Shown here: piece after piece, positions 17,148 to 25,386 of the stretch
Position numbering within the stretch: position 1 is the first letter of the stretch
Layout of the letters: every line of letters starts with the position of its first letter
Source of the DNA: Bergeyella cardium
GTDB taxonomy: Bacteria > Bacteroidota > Bacteroidia > Flavobacteriales > Weeksellaceae
Direction: 5' to 3'
Assembly (NCBI RefSeq): GCF_003614945.1
Contig: NZ_QYCZ01000001.1
Coordinates: forward strand, 638,001 to 702,000
Length of the DNA: 64,000 bases
Made by a program: the position numbers and the translations under genes
Notes under the pieces: model-generated
Told to the model about the DNA's origin: nothing
What the model saw: the letters and a program-made list of their open reading frames with translations, nothing else
The model's database searches: none

Positions 17148-17840
17148 TTAATAATATTCTATGGTTCTTTCTGTGATTACACTTGCCTTTTCTATATCGT
17201 TTTCTATTTCGTATTCTATTCTTTGTGTCCAGTTGTCTTTTTGGTCATAATAGGTATATCTGTAAGTCCATTGACCAATTAAAATTCCATCTTTATTAAA
17301 CCTGCTTTTCTCTATTTTGTTTCCTTTTTCATCGTATTTCAAAGTATGTTTAGAGTCTAAATTTCCGTCGTTATTAAACCAGCTACTCTCTATTCGATTT
17401 CCTTTTTTATCATATTTGTAAGTCAGCTTGCCAAATAAACTTCCATCGTCATTAAGCGAGTTTGTCTCTATTAGATTTCCTTTTTCATCATATTTATAAG
17501 TCTGTCTGCTAATTAAATTTCCATTGCTACTAAATAATTTATCCTCTATTTTTTTTTCGTTTTCATCGTATTTATAGATCCATTTAAACTCTAAACTTTC
17601 AATATTAAAGATATTTTTTTCTGTTATATTCCCTTTCTCATCGAATAATAATTCTTCATTAGAATAAATATCACCTTTTACTACTTCCCCAAATTTTTCT
17701 ACGGCTTTATATGGAGTTTCTCTAATTGATTTTACCTTTCCTTTTAGGTTCATTTCGGTTAAATCATTTTTTTTGTTTTTACAGGAGGCTAAACAAAATA
17801 TAGCTAAAATAATTGTTAATGTTTTTTTCATAATATTCAA
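17148..17840 (-). CDS. Repeat lipoprotein with 24-residue YDEKGN repeats, copy 2
   Basis: 230-residue paralogue of the gene just downstream. Signal peptide, lipobox and the first 40 residues are nearly identical, as is the C-terminal block YTYYDQKDNWTQRIEYEIEN. Between them there are five repeats instead of six and their sequences have diverged more. Conserved ends with a variable repeat number suggest tandem duplication followed by repeat expansion or gene conversion. The 46-base spacer before copy 1 is also similar to the upstream leader of copy 2. The product should be anchored in the inner or outer membrane. Function unknown. Confidence 0.82.
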   Translation of the reverse strand: MNIMKKTLTIILAIFCLASCKNKKNDLTEMNLKGKVKSIRETPYKAVEKFGEVVKGDIYSNEELLFDEKGNITEKNIFNIESLEFKWIYKYDENEKKIEDKLFSSNGNLISRQTYKYDEKGNLIETNSLNDDGSLFGKLTYKYDKKGNRIESSWFNNDGNLDSKHTLKYDEKGNKIEKSRFNKDGILIGQWTYRYTYYDQKDNWTQRIEYEIENDIEKASVITERTIEYY

Positions 17841-18005
17841 TTGTAAATTATAATAATCGCAAAAATAAGGGTTTTGTAAATGTATTACTAAAAAAAGATA
17901 AGATAAAAAGAAATAAGAATATCTTTTTTTTTATTTTTTAAAGCCCACAAAAGTAATCAATCCCACTCAAAGACTAAATAAATCTAAAATCAATCAAAAT
18001 TTCTT

Positions 18006-18036
18006 TTTGCACTTCTTATTTAAAGATGTATTTTTG
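18006..18036 (+). promoter_or_regulatory. Promoter of purD
   Basis: TTTG (18006-18009), a 19-base spacer and TATTTTTG (18029-18036) match the Bacteroidota promoter TTTG-N19-TAnnTTTG. The start codon is 24 bases further on. Confidence 0.75.
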
Positions 18037-18060
18037 TCTCATAAGTTTATTTTTGTAAAA

Positions 18061-19299
18061 ATGAGAGTACTAATCGTAGGAAATGGCGGCCGTGAATCCG
18101 CTATCGCTGATAAATTGATGGCAGATAGCCGTCCTGTAGAACTTTATTTCGCAAATGGTAATGCTACAACTGAGAAATTGGGCAAAAATCTCAACCTTTC
18201 AGGGATTAAAGAGATAAAAGAATTTGCTCTTAAAGAAGAAATCGAGCTCACCATCATCGGTCCCGAAGCTCCTCTCGTTGAAGGCATCGTAGAAAGCTTT
18301 CAAGAAGCAGGTTTAAAGATTTTCGGAGCTAAATCCAGAGCCGCTAAACTCGAAGGAAGTAAGTCTTTTGCTAAAAAATTTATGCAAACCCACGGTGTGA
18401 AAACCGCCACTGCAAAAGTCTTTGACTCTTATAATGAAGCGCTTGACTATCTCAATGGTAAGAACTTTCCCCTCGTCATAAAAGCCAGCGGTCTTGCTGG
18501 TGGCAAGGGCGTTGTCATCTGCGATAGCAAAGAAACCGCACAAGCCACCCTCCACTCCTTTATGATCGATAGAATTTACGGCGATTCTGGCATTCAAGTA
18601 GTTATAGAAGACTATCTCATCGGCTTTGAAGCCTCCATTATCGCTTTTTCAAACGGCAAAAAACTCTTTCCTTGCATCGCTGTCAAAGATTATAAAAAGG
18701 TAGGCAATGGAGATAAAGGTCTTAACACTGGCGGAATGGGCAGCGTAGCCCCAAGCCCTGAATTTACACCCGAACATTTCCAAGATTTCGAGAAAAATAT
18801 CCTCACTCCAACCCTTAATGGGCTTAATCAAGAGCATCTCGGCTTTACTGGCTTCATTTTCTTCGGGCTTATGGTTACCAAAGACGGCACTTACCTCCTC
18901 GAATACAATATGAGGCTCGGCGACCCTGAAACTCAATCCCTTCTTCCTCTTCTTAACAACGAACTTTTAGATGTTATCGAGGATTGCCTCGAAGGTAAAG
19001 ACATCAAACTTAGCTTTAAAGATGAAAAAGCCGTTTGTCTCGTGATGTGCTCTGGCGGTTACCCTGGTACAATACAAACAGGCATTGAAATTACAGGCAT
19101 TGAAAAGGTAAAACATTCCAAAATCCTCTTCGCAGGTGCCCAATACTCTGGCGATAGGCTCCTCACCTCTGGTGGAAGGGTCGTTAACCTCGTCGCTACA
19201 GGCAATACCTACGAAGAAGCCCGCGAAAAGGTCTATAAAGACGCCATCCCCCTTAATTTTGATTATGCCTTTTACCGCGAAGACATCGCTCAGTTCTAA
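18061..19299 (+). CDS. purD: Phosphoribosylamine-glycine ligase
   Basis: ATP-grasp enzyme of the second step of purine synthesis, joining glycine to 5-phosphoribosylamine. The ATG at 18061 gives 412 residues and the family N-terminus MRVLIVGNGGRESAIA; an in-frame ATG at 18007 lies within the promoter and is rejected. Further motifs are GPEAPLVEGI, KASGLAGGKGVVIC, NTGGMGSVAPSP and LLEYNMRLGDPETQ. It is transcribed alone and ends at a strong hairpin. Confidence 0.96.
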   Translation: MRVLIVGNGGRESAIADKLMADSRPVELYFANGNATTEKLGKNLNLSGIKEIKEFALKEEIELTIIGPEAPLVEGIVESFQEAGLKIFGAKSRAAKLEGSKSFAKKFMQTHGVKTATAKVFDSYNEALDYLNGKNFPLVIKASGLAGGKGVVICDSKETAQATLHSFMIDRIYGDSGIQVVIEDYLIGFEASIIAFSNGKKLFPCIAVKDYKKVGNGDKGLNTGGMGSVAPSPEFTPEHFQDFEKNILTPTLNGLNQEHLGFTGFIFFGLMVTKDGTYLLEYNMRLGDPETQSLLPLLNNELLDVIEDCLEGKDIKLSFKDEKAVCLVMCSGGYPGTIQTGIEITGIEKVKHSKILFAGAQYSGDRLLTSGGRVVNLVATGNTYEEAREKVYKDAIPLNFDYAFYREDIAQF

Positions 19300-19332
19300 A
19301 CAATTATTTTCAAACATTTAAATACTTCACCC

Positions 19333-19357
19333 CAGGGGATTGCATCGCAATCCCCTG
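19333..19357 (+). terminator. Terminator of purD
   Basis: CAGGGGATTGC and GCAATCCCCTG pair perfectly over 11 bp with an ATC loop. A T-rich stretch follows. Confidence 0.8.
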
Positions 19358-19552
19358 TGATATTTTCTTCTTTTAATCTTTTCTTTAATAATGAAGTGTA
19401 AAGTGATAATCCTTAGCACTAACAGTAACCAAAAGCTAATCTAAAAACATTTTCCTCTTATATCAGAATAAAATCTTCCCGTTTTATTACTTTTAAAAGG
19501 ATATAATATTTCTCTAATTTATTTAATAATAAAAAGTATTACTAAATAAAAA

Positions 19553-19573
19553 AAGCCCTATGTTGTAGAGCTT
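19553..19573 (-). terminator. Terminator of the DUF349 gene
   Basis: On the minus strand AAGCTCTA pairs with TAGGGCTT (one wobble), followed by a long T-run. Confidence 0.65.
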
Positions 19574-19608
19574 TATTTATTAGCTGTGTATGTTTATAGA
19601 AAATAGGA

Positions 19609-21387
19609 TTAATCTCCTGAGATGATGTTATGAAGGCTTTTCTTTAATGCTTCAATCTGTGCTTTCTTTTCATCAATTTTTGTAAAGCTCTCTTGAAGTA
19701 GAGGATTTTCCCTCGTAGCATTATTAAAGAAGTTGATATTATTCTCCATTTTTACTACTTCAGCCTCCAAATCTGCGATTTGCTTCTTGATTTTCCTTGC
19801 TTTTTCGGTGAGTTTGTCTTCAGGCAGAGAAGTTTCATTAATATCAAACACGCTTATATTATTGAGTTTTAATTTCTCTTTTAAGACTTTGTTAAATTCT
19901 CTGTTTATCGCTATTTTCTCTTTTGGGACCTTGCCGATAGCATTCCATTCGTTTTTTATTCTCTCTATTTTGGCAATGCTTCCTTCTTCATCGGTTAGGA
20001 TTTTTAGTTCTTCCAATAGAGCTGATTTTGCTTTGAAGTTCATCTTCCAGTTTTCAGACTCTGCATTGGTCTTTTCCCTGAAATTAGCAAAGAAAGTATT
20101 GCAGGCATTATGAAATTCTTCCCATATTTTATTGGATGCACTCCTTGGCACATGTCCAATTTTTTTCCAATCTTCCTGTAATTTTTTGAAAAGAGTAAGG
20201 CCCGCTTCCCAATCTTCGGAATTAACATTGTCTTTGGCTATTTTTATCAGTGCTTTCTTCGCTTTTAGGTTAGCCGACTGTAATGCTTTTAAGTCCTTAT
20301 AGAAATTATTTTTAATAGTGTTAAATTCCTTTAATACAGAATTAAATTCTGACCAGTTTTTATTTGAAAACGCCTTTGAAACACTGCCTGTATTGAGAAA
20401 TTCCTGTCGTAATTTATCTACTTTGCTAATGGCTTTTTGCCAAAAATCGTGTCCTTTATCCTTGCTTTCTTCTATAAGCCTTTTGATTTCCTCAATAATC
20501 TGGTTTTTTCTTATCAGATTCTCTGCTTGCTCTTTTTCTATTTGCTCAGTAAGCTGTGCTTTTCGGTTATGAACTTCATTAGAAATGGCTTTGAACTCCT
20601 CCCAAGTGCTTTCTCTTAGCTCTTCTGCAACGGGCTCTGCTTCTTCTTTCCAGAGTTTATGAAGATATTGCAGTTCATTCAATGCTTTTTGAATCACAGG
20701 CTCTTCGAGTAGCTCTTTTGCACGGGAGATGATTTGCCGTCTCTTCTCTAAATTATGAGCATATTCCTGTTCCAGATATTCTTTATTTAGGTTCAAAAGC
20801 TCATAGAACTGATTGAGATGGTAGAAGTAATTATTGTTTATCAGCTTAAATTCATTTTTTGCTACTTGACCAGCATTTGCCCATTCCTCTTTTATTTTTC
20901 GGATTTCTTTAAAAAGGTTGGTTTCTAAGTCAGAATTGAGATAGAGATTTTTGAGTTTCTCTATAATTTCAAGACGTGTTTGCTTGTTCTTTTCTAGCTC
21001 TTCTTCCAGCTCCTTTCGGAATTCATTATATTTCTTTTTAAAGATATTATTGAGACCAGAGAGCTTTGCAAGCTGAGGGTGTTCCCAAGAAAAATCTTCC
21101 TCAGGATTCCCCGCTTCTATATGAGTGGCTTTCATTTTTTCAGTTTCTTGATTGATAAATTGTAGAGCCTCATTCCTCAGTGCACTAAATTCTTTTGCAA
21201 AGCCTTTTACCTCCTCAGTATTGATGATTTTTTCTAATCTAATGAGGATTTCTTCAAGGGATAAACCTGAGTTTTTAGTGCTAAAATGCTGATCGACCTT
21301 GTGAGAAAGGCTTTTTTTATTGTCGTTAGCTCCTTCTTGAATAGGTTTGTGTCCTTCTTGTGCTGATGAATGATTTTCTAGTGTCAT
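19609..21387 (-). CDS. DUF349 repeat protein, coiled-coil
   Basis: 592 residues, very rich in Glu and Lys and predicted largely helical. I count five DUF349-like units, roughly at 160-200, 240-280, 320-365, 400-440 and 470-510. Each has the form of W followed 3-6 residues later by G-x-(V/A), as in EDWKKIGHVPRSASNKIWEEF and KNEWNAIGKVPKE, followed by a helical stretch. A C-terminal coiled coil (LEAEVVKMENNINFF) resembles Bacteroidota homologues. No catalytic motif is visible and the cellular role is not established. It follows aroE after 75 bases on the same strand and may share its transcript. Confidence 0.88.
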   Translation of the reverse strand: MTLENHSSAQEGHKPIQEGANDNKKSLSHKVDQHFSTKNSGLSLEEILIRLEKIINTEEVKGFAKEFSALRNEALQFINQETEKMKATHIEAGNPEEDFSWEHPQLAKLSGLNNIFKKKYNEFRKELEEELEKNKQTRLEIIEKLKNLYLNSDLETNLFKEIRKIKEEWANAGQVAKNEFKLINNNYFYHLNQFYELLNLNKEYLEQEYAHNLEKRRQIISRAKELLEEPVIQKALNELQYLHKLWKEEAEPVAEELRESTWEEFKAISNEVHNRKAQLTEQIEKEQAENLIRKNQIIEEIKRLIEESKDKGHDFWQKAISKVDKLRQEFLNTGSVSKAFSNKNWSEFNSVLKEFNTIKNNFYKDLKALQSANLKAKKALIKIAKDNVNSEDWEAGLTLFKKLQEDWKKIGHVPRSASNKIWEEFHNACNTFFANFREKTNAESENWKMNFKAKSALLEELKILTDEEGSIAKIERIKNEWNAIGKVPKEKIAINREFNKVLKEKLKLNNISVFDINETSLPEDKLTEKARKIKKQIADLEAEVVKMENNINFFNNATRENPLLQESFTKIDEKKAQIEALKKSLHNIISGD

Positions 21388-21462
21388 ACTGAAATAATTT
21401 TTTCCACATCTTGTGGTAATAGTAAGTTCTTATTCAAATTTTGCGACCAATTTAAAAGAATT

Positions 21463-22191
21463 TTATTCACAATTCCAAATTTTCCACGCTTTTTCTGCTT
21501 GTTGTTCAAGCATAAAGTATCCATTTACACATTTCGCTCCATATTTATAAGCATTTTTAATGAATTGCGTATATTCAGGGTTGTAGATTAAGTCAATCAC
21601 GAGATGCTGCTCTGTAAGTCCTTCAAAAGGAAATTCCAAGCAGTCGGTTACATTCGGAAAAGTACCAACAGGCGTACATTGTATAATAATGTGATGAGAT
21701 TTTAGCATTTCCTGATTAAGTGTACTGAAATTGATTTCAGACTTTCGACTAACGGTGATAAATGGGATGTTTTCTTTTTTTAGTACAAACTTTATTGCTT
21801 TTGCAGCTCCACCATCTCCTAAAATTATCGCTGAGCAGTGATGAGGTTTTCTGTGCAGGTCTAAGGTTCTCTCAAAACCGTAAGCATCTGTATTAAAACC
21901 TTTGGTCTTTCCATTTTTTATAAGGACGGTATTCACTGCTCCGATTTCTTTTGCTCCCTCGCTTAGCTCATCAAGATAGGGAATAATCAGTTCCTTATAA
22001 GGTATTGTTACATTAAATCCTTTGAGATTAGTGATTTTCATAATTTCTCTTACTTCCTCAATATTTTGGAGGTCAAAAATCTCATAAGAATGATTTTTGA
22101 GAAGTAACTGCTGAAACTTTTCTGTAAAATATTGTTTGGAGAAGGAGTAGGAGATATTCCTTCCGACTAACCCGAATTTCTTAGTTTCCAT
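21463..22191 (-). CDS. aroE: Shikimate dehydrogenase
   Basis: NADPH-dependent reduction of 3-dehydroshikimate in aromatic amino-acid synthesis. The 242 residues are slightly short for the family, as in other Bacteroidota. The substrate domain shows NISYSFSKQYF, LKGFNVTIPYKE (catalytic Lys) and GAVNTVLIKNGKTKGFNTDAYGF (catalytic Asp). The Rossmann domain begins at ILGDGGAAKAI (GxGGAxxA). The gene lies downstream of tRNA-Ser(GGA) on the same strand, but a terminator separates the two. Confidence 0.93.
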   Translation of the reverse strand: METKKFGLVGRNISYSFSKQYFTEKFQQLLLKNHSYEIFDLQNIEEVREIMKITNLKGFNVTIPYKELIIPYLDELSEGAKEIGAVNTVLIKNGKTKGFNTDAYGFERTLDLHRKPHHCSAIILGDGGAAKAIKFVLKKENIPFITVSRKSEINFSTLNQEMLKSHHIIIQCTPVGTFPNVTDCLEFPFEGLTEQHLVIDLIYNPEYTQFIKNAYKYGAKCVNGYFMLEQQAEKAWKIWNCE

Positions 22192-22213
22192 ACTTTAATT
22201 AATATATACAAAA

Positions 22214-22246
22214 AAGGTAAGATACATTTCTTTTGCATCTTACCTT
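22214..22246 (-). terminator. Terminator of tRNA-Ser(GGA)
   Basis: AAGGTAAGAT (22214-22223) pairs with ATCTTACCTT (22237-22246). On the minus strand the stem is followed by a T-run and lies three bases after the tRNA end. Confidence 0.75.
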
Positions 22247-22248
22247 AG

Positions 22249-22335
22249 CAGAAAGGAAGGGATTCGAACCCTCGATACGGTTACCCGTATACTACCTTTC
22301 CAGGGTAGCCTCTTCAACCACTCGAGCACCTTTCT
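22249..22335 (-). tRNA. tRNA-Ser (anticodon GGA)
   Basis: 87-nt class II tRNA. The acceptor stem AGAAAGG pairs with CCTTTCT and the discriminator is G. The D-loop has GAGTGGTTGAAG, the anticodon loop CTGGAAA carries GGA, the long variable arm (ATACGGGTAACCGTAT) is typical of Ser, and the T-loop is GGTTCGAATCC. CCA is not encoded. It reads UCC/UCU codons. Confidence 0.96.
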
Positions 22336-22346
22336 AAATACGCCTG

Positions 22347-22378
22347 CAAAAATATACTTTTTTTTATTATTTGCAAAA
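22347..22378 (-). promoter_or_regulatory. Promoter of tRNA-Ser(GGA)
   Basis: On the minus strand TTTTG (22378-22374), a 19-base spacer and TATTTTTG (22354-22347) form a near-perfect Bacteroidota promoter directly ahead of the tRNA. Confidence 0.78.
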
Positions 22379-22467
22379 TTATTATTCTGTAGAATTATAT
22401 ATCAGTTATTCTGTACTGGCGGTGCGATTATTTTTATTAAAAATATTTATATCGTTTTATTAATCCT

Positions 22468-22475
22468 TATCTTTG
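22468..22475 (+). promoter_or_regulatory. -7 promoter element of ahcY
   Basis: TATCTTTG, 34 bases upstream of the ahcY start. The leader shows no riboswitch that I can recognise. Confidence 0.55.
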
Positions 22476-22509
22476 TCGGCATTCAATCAATAATTAAAAT
22501 CATTAAACT

Positions 22510-23820
22510 ATGAACAATAAACATTATGTACCTTATAAGGTAAAAGACATTGGTCTTGCAGATTGGGGGAGAAAGGAGATAAAACTTGCAGAGGCAGAGA
22601 TGCCAGGTCTTATGGCTATACGCCAAGAGTACGGGCATTTGCAACCACTAAAAGGAGCCAGAATAGCAGGTTGCCTCCATATGACGATACAGACGGCGGT
22701 GCTTATCGAGACGCTTGTAGCTCTCGGGGCAGAGGTTTCGTGGTCGTCTTGCAATATATTTTCTACTCAGGATCACGCGGCAGCAGCAATAGCTTCGGCA
22801 GGTATCCCTGTTTATGCATGGAAGGGAATGAATGAAAAAGAATTTGACTGGTGTATAGAGCAGACCCTCTTTTTCGGAGAGGAGAGAAAGCCACTTAATA
22901 TGATTTTAGATGATGGAGGAGACCTTACAAATATGGTTTTTGATCGATATCCAGAGCTTGCAAAAGAGATTAAAGGGCTCTCTGAGGAGACTACTACGGG
23001 GGTTCACAGGCTTTATGAAAGGATGAAAAACGGTACTCTCCTCGTCCCTGCCATTAATGTGAATGATTCCGTAACCAAATCTAAATTTGATAATAAATAC
23101 GGCTGTCGCGAATCCGCTGTAGATGCCGTAAGGAGAGCTACTGATGTAATGCTCGCAGGCAAGAGGGTAGTGGTGTGTGGCTATGGAGATGTGGGCAAAG
23201 GTACAGCAGCCTCTTTCCGAGGTGCAGGAGCTATAGTTTCGGTTACGGAGATAGACCCTATTTGTGCTTTGCAGGCAGCGATGGAGGGTTATGAGGTGAA
23301 AACATTAGATACACTTGTAGAGACTGCGGATATCATTATTACCACTACGGGGAACAGGGATATAGTGCAGGAGAAGCATTTTATGAAGATGAAAGACAAG
23401 ACCATCGTTTGTAATATCGGTCATTTTGATAATGAAATCGATATGGCATGGCTTAACAAAGCCTATGGGAATACCAAATATGAGGTAAAACCTCAGGTGG
23501 ATATTTATAATATCAATGGAAATGAGATTATCATCCTCGCAGAGGGGCGTCTTGTGAATCTCGGCTGTGCTACTGGGCATCCTTCTTTTGTAATGTCTAA
23601 TTCATTCTCCAACCAAACGCTGGCGCAGATTGAGCTTTGGACAAATTCTGAAGCATACAAAAACGAGGTTTATACTCTTCCTAAGAAGTTGGATGAGAAA
23701 GTTGCTGCCCTCCATCTGAAAAAAATAGGTGTGGAGCTGGAAACCCTTACTCCTGTACAGGCAAAATACATCGGTGTGGAGGTAGAAGGTCCTTTCAAAC
23801 CTGATTATTACCGCTACTAA
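22510..23820 (+). CDS. ahcY: Adenosylhomocysteinase
   Basis: 436 residues, full length. NAD-dependent hydrolysis of S-adenosylhomocysteine to homocysteine and adenosine, recycling the methyl cycle. Seen are [22 protein letters not shown], the [16 protein letters not shown] substrate region, [10 protein letters not shown], the NAD-binding [18 protein letters not shown], and the C-terminal [10 protein letters not shown], which reaches into the neighbouring subunit. The gene stands alone and is followed by a terminator at 23894. Confidence 0.97.
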   Translation: MNNKHYVPYKVKDIGLADWGRKEIKLAEAEMPGLMAIRQEYGHLQPLKGARIAGCLHMTIQTAVLIETLVALGAEVSWSSCNIFSTQDHAAAAIASAGIPVYAWKGMNEKEFDWCIEQTLFFGEERKPLNMILDDGGDLTNMVFDRYPELAKEIKGLSEETTTGVHRLYERMKNGTLLVPAINVNDSVTKSKFDNKYGCRESAVDAVRRATDVMLAGKRVVVCGYGDVGKGTAASFRGAGAIVSVTEIDPICALQAAMEGYEVKTLDTLVETADIIITTTGNRDIVQEKHFMKMKDKTIVCNIGHFDNEIDMAWLNKAYGNTKYEVKPQVDIYNINGNEIIILAEGRLVNLGCATGHPSFVMSNSFSNQTLAQIELWTNSEAYKNEVYTLPKKLDEKVAALHLKKIGVELETLTPVQAKYIGVEVEGPFKPDYYRY

Positions 23821-23893
23821 GCAAATGAGATTAATAAAAAGTTTTTTATACATTTGCATTGGGTAATTTTAAAAGTTAAACAATTTATTTTTA

Positions 23894-23918
23894 GACCGCC
23901 TTTCGGGGTGGTCTTTTT
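23894..23918 (+). terminator. Terminator of ahcY
   Basis: GACCGCC (23894-23900) pairs with GGTGGTC (23907-23913), followed by five T residues. Confidence 0.85.
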
Positions 23919-23956
23919 CAATTTTATTTATCTTTGCTGGCAAATAAATTTTCAAA

Positions 23957-24661
23957 ATGTCATTAGAGGTCAGAGGGCTTACCAAGAAATTTGGGGAGCA
24001 AACAGCACTGAATAACATCAATATTCGTATAGAGAAGAATGAAATCGTTGGGCTTTTGGGTGCAAATGGAGCAGGGAAATCCACACTGATGAAATCCATT
24101 GTTGGAGCGCTTAAAATAGATGAAGGGCAGGTAGTGTTTAATGGCAGAGACATCACTGAAGAGCCTGTTGAATCTAGGAAACTTATCGGCTTTTTGCCAG
24201 AGAATAACCCACTTTATATGGATATGTATGTACGGGAGTATCTCCATTTCGTAGCAAATTTGCATAAAGTTCCTTCCTTAAAAATAGATGAAATTATCAA
24301 TCTTGTGGGCTTAGCTCCAGAGCAGAGGAAGAAAATCAGCCAGCTTTCAAAAGGTTATAAGCAGAGAGTAGGTCTTGCGCAGTCCATTCTTCATCAGCCT
24401 GATCTCTTGATATTGGATGAGCCTACGAATGGTCTTGACCCGAATCAAATTATAGAAATTCGTAATGTTATCAAGGAGATTGGTAGGGAGAAAACGGTTA
24501 TTATTTCCACTCATATTATGCAGGAGGTAGAAGCCCTTTGCAACAGGATTATTCTTATCAATCGTGGTGAAATTATAAAAGATCTACCCGTTCACGAGTT
24601 TAAAAACGAGTTCAGCAGCCTTGAAGAAGCCTTTCAAAAATATACTTCTGCTACGAATTAA
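23957..24661 (+). CDS. ABC transporter ATPase, GldA-like
   Basis: 234-residue ABC ATP-binding subunit with Walker A GANGAGKS, signature LSKGYKQRVGLA, Walker B LLILDEPTNGLDP and switch His in ISTHIMQE. The Q-loop region GFLPENNPLYMDMYVREYL closely resembles GldA and its relatives in Bacteroidota. It is shorter than GldA, which has about 300 residues, because the C-terminal extension is missing, and no GldF or GldG membrane partner is in the window. I therefore call it GldA-like, not gldA. It is followed after 12 bases by the thiamine pyrophosphokinase gene, probably in one transcript. Confidence 0.85.
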   Translation: MSLEVRGLTKKFGEQTALNNINIRIEKNEIVGLLGANGAGKSTLMKSIVGALKIDEGQVVFNGRDITEEPVESRKLIGFLPENNPLYMDMYVREYLHFVANLHKVPSLKIDEIINLVGLAPEQRKKISQLSKGYKQRVGLAQSILHQPDLLILDEPTNGLDPNQIIEIRNVIKEIGREKTVIISTHIMQEVEALCNRIILINRGEIIKDLPVHEFKNEFSSLEEAFQKYTSATN

Positions 24662-24673
24662 TTTTTCTATCTA

Positions 24674-25297
24674 ATGAAAGCACTACTTTTCATCAATGGT
24701 GAACCGCCTAAAGCCTTGCCTGATTACCGAGACTATGGAATCATCGCCTGTACTGATGGTGCTTTTCATTACTTGAAAGAAATGGGGTTTCCACTCTCTA
24801 AATTGGACTTTGTTTCTGGGGATTTTGATTCTCATTCGGGGGCAGATGAGCCGATTTATCACGAAAAGTTTATTCATACACCTGACCAAAATAAAACCGA
24901 TTTTGATAAAGCATTAGAAATCCTTTGTAATAGAGGAGTTACTTCTGTAGCTGTATTTGGTGCGAGTGGTGGGGAGATGGATCACTTCCTCGGGAATCTT
25001 ACGGTAGCTTTTAGGCATAAAAATCACCTTAACATCCGATTTTTTGATAACCATTCTGAATATTTTTTTATAGAGAATGATACTCTTCTCAGTGGTGTAA
25101 AGGGTAGAATGATATCCATCTATCCATTTCCCTCTGCTGAAAAAGTAACTACTGATGGGCTTAATTGGGAGCTCTCATCCGAAAGCCTCAGTATGACTAA
25201 TAGCCTTTCCACAAGAAATTTTGCAGTTAAGGATAGCGTTCGCATACAATACCTCTCTGGCAATATTCTCCTCTTCATTGGTGATAAATATCTTTAA
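24674..25297 (+). CDS. Thiamine pyrophosphokinase
   Basis: 207 residues. Transfers pyrophosphate from ATP to thiamine, giving the active cofactor. The family signatures are ACTDGAFHYL, VSGDFDSHSG and HTPDQNKTDFDKAL near residues 23-85, followed by GASGGEMDHFLGNL; the acidic residues in these segments bind Mg-ATP. The C-terminal thiamine-binding beta domain ends GNILLFIGD. No thiamine transporter or TPP riboswitch is visible nearby. Confidence 0.92.
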   Translation: MKALLFINGEPPKALPDYRDYGIIACTDGAFHYLKEMGFPLSKLDFVSGDFDSHSGADEPIYHEKFIHTPDQNKTDFDKALEILCNRGVTSVAVFGASGGEMDHFLGNLTVAFRHKNHLNIRFFDNHSEYFFIENDTLLSGVKGRMISIYPFPSAEKVTTDGLNWELSSESLSMTNSLSTRNFAVKDSVRIQYLSGNILLFIGDKYL

Positions 25298-25386
25298 AGT
25301 ACAATAAAAAGCCTCTCTAATTATAGCAATGAAGGTGGGTGATTACTCTTAATTAGTGTGAGTCAATAGCTTGAAATCAGATTTTA
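25298..25386 (-). other. Convergent spacer with a hairpin element (25306-25358)
   Basis: CTAATTA (25317-25323) and TAATTAG (25350-25356) can pair, and on the minus strand the element ends in GGC plus a T-run. The loop contains ACCCACCTT, also present in RNA candidate A upstream of coaX. It lies just after the ribF stop on the same strand. It may be a terminator of ribF or a diverged third copy of the candidate RNA; no -7 element is visible. Confidence 0.35.

Larger units (their letters stand above)
19300..19608. other. 309-bp convergent spacer between purD and the DUF349 gene
   Basis: AT-rich and gene-free. It contains one terminator for each flanking gene (19333-19357 for purD and 19553-19573 for the DUF349 gene) and nothing else recognisable. 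Confidence 0.7.

Noticed and set aside
22533-22835. Open frames overlapping ahcY on both strands
   Set aside because: Shadows of a strongly conserved gene; no family features of their own.
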